Shown piece after piece: positions 54,621-64,000 of a stretch of 64,000 bases of DNA. The DNA is from Aulostomus chinensis. Its lineage: Eukaryota; Chordata; Actinopteri; Syngnathiformes; Aulostomidae. Position 1 is the stretch's first letter, and each line of letters opens with the position of its first letter. The position numbers and the translations under genes are program-made. The notes below the pieces were generated by a model. The model saw nothing but the letters and a program-made list of their open reading frames with translations, was not told where the DNA came from and did not search any database. The stretch covers positions 26,421,527 through 26,485,526 of the forward strand of contig JBBMOA010000017.1 of the NCBI GenBank assembly GCA_037954235.1, read 5' to 3'.

Positions 54621-56009
54621 GGATTTTTTCGACTATGAAGGATTCATATTTCTAAAATACCAAAATTCAATAATTACTGCAAGAAGCTGATCACATCCAC
54701 TGAGGAACAGAACAATGAGCCCAACCCTCCGTCTCCTGATTGAGACATTTAAACACCACATTTTACACCGACTCTAAACTTCAAGCAGAATTAAGTGAAC
54801 ACGGCTCCTGAAGTTCTGTTTAGATGGACTTTTGCCATCTGTCGAAATATTTTATGTCAGTTTACTCAAGTTAACTTTCTAAACCTTCTTGTTTCATCCA
54901 AACCCTGTGTGACTTTACGAGCCATTTACTGGATTAAACCAAAGACAGCGAGGAGAGGGGGTGCTCGGTGACTCACGTACACGATCCCATGTTCTCTGGT
55001 TCCTGCTGCAGTCTCACCATGACGCATTTGGTCCTGGGACCCGTGTTGCATACCTCAGGCCCCTGTCTAAACAGGAAAGAAGTTTGAACCAGTAGTCCTT
55101 TGTAGTGGATAACTTTGCCGGGCAGCTGGCCAATTCTTCTTGGTGTAACAGCTCCGTGCTGGGGGGCGGAGGCGGGGGGTTGGACTGCTGAGATTCAGTT
55201 TGTAGACCCTGATCTCTTGATCTAATGACGGCTGCCTCGCCGGCTCTGTTTACATGTGCTGAGGATTCTGTCCTGTTTTTTTGTGCAATCTGGCTCTGGC
55301 TTCACTCATGGGATCTGGACCAGGTTACAGTGAGGCTCTGTGCACATCCACACACGGCAGAAAGGACCTGGTCCAGCACAGACAGGGACGGAAGGTATCA
55401 TGTGGTACTTGACAAAGCATTGAAACAAAGTTGATTCAAACATGGACGTGTGTTTGCCGCTCCACCAGTCACCAGTCCTACCAGCAGAACCCAGCGTGGA
55501 GGACGAAACCTCAGCACGCCTGTTTTAAATCTGAAACACAGCTTCTGGCAAAGGAAGACACTTGTCTAACATCCGGCAGCTTCCTTCTCCTAAACCCTTG
55601 TGTTTTGACAAGGAATTCTTTCTGTGAGCCACTGTTTGAAATGTGGGACTGTCGACGGCGGACGCCTGCACCCTTCGGCTGCCGACACGTCTCCTGAAGC
55701 CGAGAGCCTCCAACGCCGCGGAGAGGTCCGGCTTGTTAGCTGGCTACTGCTTGGAGCCGCACACTGAGCATCCTCGTGATTTATGAATGGAACTGATCGC
55801 AGCACAGGGACGATGTCATGAAGAGGTCATGCCACCAGCTCATGTCAGTACAAATGATATTTGCTATACACAAGGATAGACAAATGGAAACCAGCAGTAT
55901 CAGTAGGGGGGGAATTGTTCTGTCTGTCGGAGCCTAGAGGTCAGCAGTGAGTTTCAAGAGAACAATGAAGGAATCAGAGAATCTTGCAGTAATACTTTGT
56001 GTTTTTTAC

Positions 56010-56165
56010 CTTCCAAGTACTCACTACCAGGAGTACTCAGCTCACTGAGGTGTTTCTCCCTCCTCCTTCACTTCTTAGTGACTCTAGACTGCAGGAAGAA
56101 CCAGCCACGTATATTTAGCTTGAAGCTAACGGAGGCTAACAGCAGCTCAACTGTCCAGGAACCTC
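56010..56165 (-). repeat. Foldback-like dispersed repeat, copy D (single arm)
   Basis: Reverse-complement counterpart of copy C: CAGGAGTACTCAGCTCACTG, AGGTGTTTCTCCCTCCTCCT, CTTCTTAGTGACTCTAGACT, GCCACGTATATTTAGCTTGA and CAGCAGCTCAACTGTCCAGG. Copies C and D lie about 7.2 kb apart in opposite orientation. Confidence 0.75.
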
Positions 56166-56639
56166 CCTCTACTAACTCATTAGAGGACCAACATTTTTGA
56201 GACATGTAAACTGATACTGTTAAACCTCCGTCTCTTAACTAGTCGACACTATGAATAGTAAAATGTGGCAGTAATAATGATAAGTCATATTTCTGTATTT
56301 AATAGTTTGGGTGTTGAGCAGAAAGCAGAAGTGCCTGCAGAGAGACAGGAAATGCAGCGCTGCATGTCAGCTTGAGGAGCAGAAGCAGTTTCTACGGCGT
56401 GAGGTGCATTTGGGCTGAAGTCATCGAAGTAGTTGTAGGTGTAGTACATATCTGGTGGTTGTACTTCAGCCATGTGAGAAGGCTGCTGCTCCTCTTCATC
56501 AACTGAGAAAACAAGAGCCCTTCAAAACAAGAGCCCTTCAAAACAAGAGCCCTCGGCCCGCAGAGCTGCACTACACAAATCCTCCTAATTAGAAACAGCG
56601 AGGCCATGTGGTTTGCTCCATCTAAAAAAATAAGATTTA

Positions 56640-56890
56640 TAAGGTCAAGTTGTTGTTGGACATGGTTGAGGATTACATTATTTGGTGCTCTTATTTTTTA
56701 TCACACCTCATAAATCCACAGTAAATTATACAAATCCCACCGACAGCTGTACCCGGAGCCCCATGCAGTCCACTGACCACCCCGATGCCTCGCTGTGAGG
56801 GCCAATTTGTCAGCGTTGCCCTGAGCGAGCTGCTTTGGAGCTACGCAGAGCTGAAGGTGCAGTGCAACCGTCGGTATGATTAAAACCAGG
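56640..56890. promoter_or_regulatory. Candidate conserved non-coding element
   Basis: Repeat-free sequence with AGGATTACATTATTTGGTGC, CACACCTCATAAATCCAC (T-box/HOX-like) and CGGTATGATTAAAACC. Confidence 0.25.
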
Positions 56891-57869
56891 ATGGAGAAAC
56901 AGAGTTTGAGGTAATTGTACTCCCATCATCAGATACTCAGCGTTTTACCTCTGAACTAGCGTGACGCTCCACTGCGAATGTGGTGGTTGCACCCAAAACC
57001 AGAACCGTACTCGGAAGTTGTTTGGTGAAGGGGAGGGACTTCAAAAAACACTGGCATCTGATTGGATGAATCATCTCTTTCATGGAGTAACTTCATCAAG
57101 AAGGTGATGCTCCTGCCAAGGACTGCCTCGGTCTCTCCGGTGCCGTACTCATCAAGCTGCCTTGTGCTCCTGGAGGCGAACCTCTGGGATACTCACAGGT
57201 TGATGATCCTGGTAGAGACCGAAGCCGTTCACAAGCATCTGCACAGACTGGGAGAACTGGTGAGATGAGCTGTGCGACAGGTGACATCAAGCTAACGACC
57301 CAACAAGGAACAGGTGAGAGAGCACGAGGGGGCGGGGAGAAGCAGAGTGGTTGCACGCTAAAGCTGACACAGGTGGTAGGCCATGAGGAGCTGGAAGCAA
57401 AGCAACAAAGAGACGCAAAGTTCCATTGCCACTGACCACGGTGTTCGAGACGTGAAAGAAATGTACAGAAATATACGACGACCTGAGGACGAGCTCCTTC
57501 CCCAGCGGACAGTAAAGATTTATGGAGCCTATCATTATTATTACTGCAGTGTTAGGATATTAAATATAGTCACAAACATTTTTATTAACCACTAATTGGT
57601 AACTAATATCAGTGTTTGATGTTTGTTCCCAGTCTCCTCTTTGACTCACTTTCCCTTTCACATGCTACCTCCAAGGTTACCGCGGTAATTACGACCTCTA
57701 CAACTCTGAAATATGTTTATTTGTGGGCAAAGAAAAATAGCATTAACTCCTGCGGCCACCTTGGTGACCTCAGTAACACGGGGCAACCAAGAGTTCTTCC
57801 CATGAAACCCTAGAACCTGGTTCTGCTCAGTCTAAGTTTGTGGGTGCCAGCTGCCTCGCTTCTTCACCA

Positions 57870-58060
57870 CAAGTTAATTCCCAGCCTCCTGATGTCAGGA
57901 ATTTCCATTATTTCAGGGCTCAGTGTCCCCACCAGTTAGTGAGAACGACGTGGACAATAATTGGTGTTATTTGTGAGATGAGTAATTGCTTCTTCAGTTT
58001 TCCATCCAGGCAGCAAAGGTGGTCATTCTGTGGGCGGCGTCCTCAGGCGGTGTTTATTGT
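57870..58060. promoter_or_regulatory. Candidate conserved non-coding element
   Basis: Contains GACAATAATTGGTG, GATGAGTAATTGCTTC and CCATCCAGGCAGCAAAGG in repeat-free context. Confidence 0.25.
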
Positions 58061-59864
58061 GCTGTCATGTGTCCTCCAAGGGGAGGGACGGACAAGTGGA
58101 CGGAGACAGGCGTGGAGCACCGAGGGAACGACGGCAGCTGCTGTCATTAGTGATTCTCAAGACAACCCCCTCAACCTTGGCCTCTGAAACTACAAATCCC
58201 TCTGCAGTGTCACTGTTGGGGCGGGGGCTGAGTCACCGGCCGTCATAATGGGACCGCGGCAGCCGGGCGTTGATGAGCAAGCGGCGCACACTTGACTGGC
58301 TTCATGTTTGAGTTTCAGTGGCAGAAAGTCAACAGGACTTTCATCTCATTTCTAAAGCAACAGTTTGACAAAGAGGCAGCGTAGAGAGAAGTGCAGTATT
58401 TGTACCACTTAATTACTGCTTGTTCATCAGTTCGTGAGTGAGTGCTTACAGTCACTTCACTTCTCCAGCGTTGACACGTGTGAACCACCACGGCCTGCAC
58501 GTGCTCAGTAGTGGCGCCTCTGAAAACATCTTCCTCTCTTCAGCGTCTTCGTCTTCCTCAGTGGACGGCGTGATCAGGTGTTCATCCTCATCAGAAGCTT
58601 CGGGTGGAAGACCCTCAGGATTGAAAGAAGCCGCCGTTGTCTACCTCTCGGGACAGGAGGGAAAGTAACTGAAGTTTTTGCACTCAGTAACTCTATTTCA
58701 TTACAGTAGTTGCAGTATCTTTACTCACTTTGTACTTTTACTCTTCTACCTTTATCTCAACCCATCAGTTACTAAATACTGTCGAGAGAAGAGTTTGCCA
58801 ATAAAACACAAAAAAAAGCTGATGAGGCTGACGATGATGATGATTATGATGAAGATGTTCCTCAACAGCTGCCAACGTCAAGAGGACGCCGTCAGCTGGA
58901 ACGCGGCACGAGAACATCAGCTCCTGTGGTCAGCCGGCCTGTAGAATGACAGTGAACTACCAGCTGCTGCTGCAGGGGTCTCGGACCTTCTCTCTCTGTA
59001 AATGACGGAACAAACGCACTCAGCTGAGGTGAGGTGAGGAGGTGCTCACGGGGGGGAGCGGCGAGCCGCGACACCACACTTTGACGGCGGTCCCTCTGAC
59101 ATCATGCAGCAGATGGAAATCTCCTGCTGGGTAAATGCTGAGCCCCGGGAAGCAGAGACTCTCTCGGGGGTTATTAAGGGCCCTCGCTGCCACGCACCCG
59201 TCTGTTCGGCTCTGACAGCATCTCAAATGAAGACGAGGTGATTTCTAATAAACAGGCATGTTTTCATTCGTGCTGCCCCCCAGCTGTCATAACTGCTGCT
59301 ACAACGAGATGCAGGAGCGTCTCAGGTGCTCGCTTCAATAAAAGAAGTCCTCCGTCTTCCTGTGAGATCTGTCTTGTCCTCCTGGGAAGGTCTGGGGGCC
59401 CGGTCTTGTCATTTCACCAGCTCTCTGGTGATAAATGAGGGAGATAATGTGTACTAAGCATGTCCAGCTCCTCAGAAAGCTCCCAAGTAACCCGACTGGA
59501 TCAAGGCTGCTCTGTTGTTTGTCAAAGACCTTCCCAAAACCCTGAATCTGAGTCCGTCCTCTCGCTGTTTCAAGATCTCACAGCAGGAGTACAGCTTTTA
59601 CTCTGCTGAGGAGCCCAACTTAGAGTTCACCTCCATTTCAGTGTGTCCCTCCCCCCGTGGAGCCCTGGTGTGTGTGAACTCTGCCCCGTCCGATCCGGGT
59701 TGAGGGTGAATGTTGCAGCTCAAACAGGTTCCTCCCGAGGAAATAAGAAAATGAGCAGGAGCAACAGTGGAGGTGGTGGTTTGGTGGTGGCTCCTCGGCT
59801 GCGACACACTGCTCCTTTAAATGCTCCCTGCTGTGTGTTTGTGTGTGCACACACTTTTGGCTCT

Positions 59865-60030
59865 TTGAGTCCTCAAGAAGAGTTTGCTGGAGAATTCCCA
59901 GCGCACCTGTGTTTTCATTGTGCTTAAATTCTCTCCCTGGGGGCCTGTGAGGTCATTAATGCAGACGCAACGGCATCATAAATAAACACGAGGACACAGT
60001 CCATTAATTAAAGAGACGGTGTGGATGGTA
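59865..60030. promoter_or_regulatory. Candidate conserved non-coding element
   Basis: Contains GGTCATTAATGCAGACGC, ATCATAAATAAACACG (forkhead-like TAAATAAACA) and CAGTCCATTAATTAAAGAG in a short repeat-free stretch. Confidence 0.3.
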
Positions 60031-62414
60031 GCTGGCGCTCGCCCACAAGACCACATGTTATGAAAGAACACAAATGCTGGACTACATGTCCACAGTCCCA
60101 CAGACCGTGTCACCGTGTCCCCCTTTGAGAGCAGTCGGTAAACCAGCACGATGACAGCAGCAAGCGTCTGGCCGCCGCTGCTGCTGTCATCGTGCTGGAT
60201 AACCCTGATGCTGCTGGAGCCAGAGCCAGGGTCCAGGTTGGCATTAGCGTCAGGATTAATTCACCACGATCCACCGGGGACGAGAATCTTTCAAACATGT
60301 TCTGAATTACAACTGCAGAAACAATGTCTGAAGTTACAGCCAAGCACCAAAGTGGGACTTCCAGGACTGTTTGAACGTAGCTCCTGGAGGAAAGGAGGGC
60401 AACATAAAACCACTGGCGGTGAAACCCAACATCTCTCAGTCACAAGAAGTTGTGTTCAATAAAAGAAGAGGGAACGGTTCTGTAGGCTACATGAGCCAAA
60501 CCAGCAAGTCTTGGTGAACCAGGTCAAAGGTCCCCGAGGTTCATTGATGCACCAGTGAGAAGGCAGCTAGTCCGGTCTGGTCCACTGACAGCCGGGACAC
60601 CGTCACAGGTCAGGTGGAGTCGGGGGGTTTGCCTGAGAACATCAAGCCAGTGGTTTTCATGTTGTGGGTGATCGGGCCTACGGACCAGAGGGGTGCTGGC
60701 TCCAGGTCAGAAGGCGCCCCATCATGTCATGTTCCTCAGGCTCCGGTGCTTGTTAGGGTTGTGACCTTGACTCCTCGGGGTCGTGTTCAGCTAAAATGGT
60801 GATTACATTTCCTGGAGCCTCACACTAAGAAGCTGCAGGCAACATTAAGTATGTGAAGTAGATTTATTAGATTTCCCCCGTTATACCTTTGTAAATCATG
60901 GTTCTCGCTCAAAATAGATCTTTTTTTACTCCCATAAAGGACTGTTATTCTATTGAATGATTCATTCGACAGAAGCAATGATTTTTTTAAATGTATTTTT
61001 CAAGTCTCTTCCAGTTTAACAGAGAAAACAGATCTCCTACAGAGCAGGATTTGTCAGTCAGAGGCTCAGTAGAAATGAACTTGTACGTTTTCTTTCTTGC
61101 TTTCCAGCATTCAGCCCAGATTTATGTTGCATTGTCTCTTCGTTTGAGATTTCCATGACCATGTGAGTGAAAACGCAGGCCGACCACCGAGGCTAAGCTT
61201 TGAGGTCATTGTTGCTGTTGGATTGAGTTGGATGTCAGAAACGCTCAGAGGATTATGAAGTGCTCCAGAGTGAATCCTGGTGGCTTTGGGCTGCTCAGTT
61301 TATCATCTCAGGACCCGGTTCTGTGCATCTCGCATCCCTCCTGCAAATAAAAGAATAATAGAAAAGATCAGCAAGCGTCTGAAACGATCCATATTCCTGA
61401 GACCGTGCGTCAAACCCGACGGTACCCAAGATGCCACCCAGCTGAGGAAGATGTAGTTCAGCTGCTGGTTTTCAGGGTCTAGTCTCATCAAACATGGCTG
61501 CCTCCCGCCATCACCGCTGCCGCAGTGACTTCACCTGCTGGACCACAGCGATGTCTGAGAGACTGGCGCTGAGGGGCTGTCCCCTTCCAGGATAGCGGGA
61601 TAGAGACCTTCATGGTTACGGGCTGTCAGGTGGAGTGAAATGGGTCCCACCAGTACCACGATTCTTCTCACAAAGGCCTGTTCCCATGTCCCAGTACTCA
61701 GGTGTCCAGCAATCAGCACACCTTGTTCTCCAGGTGATGGCGCAGCTGCAAGAATGCACTCATGCTCACTCTGACAACACAGCCTGGTTCTGGCTGTGTT
61801 GTCTCCTCCGAACCAGAACCATAGGTCAGTGACCTTCAGTTTATTGCGATTATCAGAAAATTGTGGCATAACTACAGTTACAGCTTGTCTGGTTACTCTA
61901 GTGTGGTGGTTAGGGCAACTGTGTGAAAGACAAAGCTGGAGTCCAAAACTCAGGAAAGCACATCGGGACCCACCTGTAGGCCAGATCCACCTTCAGGCTC
62001 CCTGCTTCTCAGTGAGGGCCATCACCCCCTTTCATCCAGGAGGGCCGAAGGTGGAGCCCCTCTTCCATCCCCATCTTTGCTCCTGGTTCCTGGGTCAGAG
62101 GTGTGATGTGGAACGGCGTCACCACTACATCGGGGATCAGCTGTGCTGCTGCCAACTCAATCCATCCTCAACATGAATCATTCTGTATATCAGAGGGAGG
62201 ATTCCTGTGCTCTTGAGCAACCTTGAATAAATGTTGTACTTCTAACACGTAAAGTCTCTGTTTTACTTTTTTGTCAAAGAAGTTTTAGTGTTTTTTCTGT
62301 TCCAAAGATAAAGAAAATGTTCTAAATTCCATCATCTGGGTATCACCTTTGTCGCAGTGCCATGAAGCTGAACTGCACAGATGAAATGTCCTTATGAGAC
62401 CTCAGGCCACAGGA

Positions 62415-62446
62415 GTGTGTGTGTGTGTGTGTGTGGGGGGGGGGGG
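62415..62446. repeat. (GT)n followed by a poly-G run
   Basis: About ten GT units followed by a 12-13 base G run. Confidence 0.96.
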
Positions 62447-63090
62447 TTAATGGGGTTCCCACATGCTTGCAATCAACCATCAAAACAGGGAAAGACCATT
62501 TTAAATTGTGAGAAGCTAAGATTTATACGGAAGACAAAATGACTTTGGCTCATTGCAGAGGTCCCGTGAGCTCCCACACTACTGTGTGGAGCCCTGAGCT
62601 GTGGCAATAAAGTGGAAGTGTTTAATGCATAAATGCTTCGTCTGCCACTGTCTTCATTCTGTACTGATGAGCGTGAAGGAGTCTGGCGCCGGCGCATGGT
62701 CCTGGTACGGCACGACAACCTTACAAACATAAAACACTGGTGTCACGTCACACCTCAACAATGATTTGAACAGATAGTGTTTGACTGCACGGCTGAAAGG
62801 CTTGGAATTCCTCAGTGAGCAGGAAAGAGCCAGTGATGCAATGATGATGACATTTGCAGGGTTAGTTAGTGATGTGACTCCTCTGACGGGGAAGACCTAC
62901 AGTTACACAGTTACATGGAAACACAGTTACCGACTGTCCCTTCGCTTCCCTCGTCCGTTGCTGGCTCCACCAGCACTAAACCCTGACCAGGACCCTCCTG
63001 GATCGAACCAGACCATAGCCCCTGGACACCGACTGCCTTTCCGCCAGGGCACAAAGGGACATGGATGAATATGATACAAAGGTTAACCCT

Positions 63091-63350
63091 CATGGTAAAT
63101 GGACTGTAGATATTTTATATTGCGCTTTTCTACCTTCGCGGCACTCAAAGCTCTTTACAGTGTCGTCTCATTCACCCGTTCACACACTGATGGTGGAGGC
63201 CGCCATGCAAGGCGCCACCCCACTCATCAGGAGCAATTATGGGTCCAGTATCTTGCTCAAGGACACTTGGACATGGTTACCAGGGTCGAGGATCGAACCA
63301 GCGACCCTTCGGTTCCTAGACGGCCACTCTACCCCTGAGCCACGCCGCCC
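63091..63350 (-). mobile_element. tRNA-derived SINE
   Basis: Read on the minus strand, it begins GGGCGGCGTGGCTCAGGGG with an A box (TGGCTCAGGGG). The B box GGTTCGATCCTC lies at 63299-63288, spaced as in a tRNA promoter. The body follows (CTTGAGCAAGATACTGGACC, GCGCCTTGCATGGCGGCC), ending with AAGAGCTTTGAGTGCCGCG and AAAAGCGCAATATAAA, motifs common to teleost SINE tails (from memory). The element is about 260 bp. Some B-box-flanking positions have diverged, so activity is not implied. No target duplication was found. Confidence 0.8.
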
Positions 63351-64000
63351 ACTTGTGTAGTTCTTTGCGCTGGACGACATGCTGGATTTACAATATCGAT
63401 GAATTAATCCAGTTTCAGTCACTGAATTCTCATGGATTCATTTTCATGTCTTGTAAATGAAGCAGACCTTTGAAAATAACACTGAACTTTGAAGTCACAC
63501 TCGTCACGTCGATGTCCACGTCAATCTGTACTCTATTATTACTGCCTGTCAGCTGCCACGTGTGACCTGAACGAGGCTCTCAATCATCAACACCTGTCAA
63601 GCATCAAAGCGAAACATATTTACTCACGATGAATGGAAACTATTTAATATGTAAATATCAAGTTAAAGTTCCCGCAGCCTCTCTGACATGTTAATCAGTA
63701 CACAGCAGCGTTTGAAGAGGTAAAAGCTGGTACAGTTACTTCTGTCTCTGGAGTTCTGCTTCTTTGTTTAAGCGTAGTGACACATGCTGACCAGTAGGTG
63801 GTGATCACAACAACTCTTAACTGTTCGAAACAGAAGGCTTGAGGTGAAAGACAAGACCTTCAGAGTCAACTTCTCTCTGTTTTGATGTGTTTGGCTGAAC
63901 TGATTCTGCCACTAACAGCTAACCTTGTTAGCATCACTGAACAGATACACCTGGAGTACTGACCTACGTGGAGTAGAGACTCACCGTACTTTCACACACA
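63351..64000. other. Right end of window, nothing recognised
   Basis: About 650 bp of unique sequence with no coding frame, RNA gene or repeat that I can identify. Confidence 0.6.

Larger units (their letters stand above)
48801..56009. other. Intergenic block rich in candidate regulatory sequence, no gene seen
   Basis: Contains (CA)n at 49643-49714, an (AAGCTG)n patch near 49489-49515, a G run at 51112-51124, (TG)n at 51775-51841, and the candidate elements listed separately. No open frame has a recognisable domain. Confidence 0.5.
56166..63090. other. Intergenic, no gene seen
   Basis: Contains three 16-bp units (CCCTTCAAAACAAGAG type) near 56508-56556, candidate elements listed separately, and GT/poly-G at 62415-62446. 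A 112-codon minus frame at 61531-61869 looks protein-like but matches no family I know. Confidence 0.5.

Noticed and set aside
61895..62230. GTGTGGTGGTTAGGGCAACT as an old tRNA-derived SINE head
   Set aside because: A-box resemblance only; the B box is too degraded and no SINE body is recognisable.

Overview
This window reads as nuclear DNA of a bony fish (teleost, probably a spiny-rayed fish; this is an inference). The grounds are a vertebrate odd-skipped zinc-finger gene with spliced exons, very dense (CA/TG)n and GATA/GGAT arrays, a tRNA-derived SINE, and a dispersed teleost-type retroposon tail. There is no bacterial or viral gene organisation.

Only one protein-coding gene can be supported: osr1 (odd-skipped related 1), on the + strand. 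A probable non-coding first exon ends at a GTGAGT donor at 12563. Coding exon 2 (ATG at 16497, donor at 17174) and coding exon 3 (19482-19614) join in phase to give a 269-residue protein with three C2H2 zinc fingers. A poly(A) signal lies at 19991-19996. The other open reading frames are either frames through tandem repeats (including the longest, 818 codons) or have lengths expected by chance and no family signature.

Layout. 0-12 kb: repeat-rich upstream flank. It holds a retroposon tail running into a 1.1-kb GGAT/GATGG minisatellite, a 0.7-kb 21-bp minisatellite, a 2.3-kb GATA-type array, a 0.2-kb pyrimidine tract and a possible decayed hAT-type element. 12.2-20 kb: osr1, with a CA-rich/TG-rich pair of arrays in intron 1 and an AT-rich candidate enhancer plus two dispersed-repeat fragments in intron 2. 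20-64 kb: non-coding flank with scattered microsatellites, a second inverted copy of the retroposon tail (39.8-40.2 kb), more copies of a foldback-like repeat family (24.7, 48.6, 56.0 kb), and several low-repeat AT-rich segments, mostly 49-60 kb, that look like candidate conserved non-coding elements. A tRNA-derived SINE lies at the right end.

The overall picture is a developmental transcription-factor gene alone in a gene desert, which suits a gene controlled by distant enhancers. The most novel-looking item is the small family of partly palindromic repeats, found at least five times and twice inside osr1 intron 2. I saw no evidence for an undescribed protein system.
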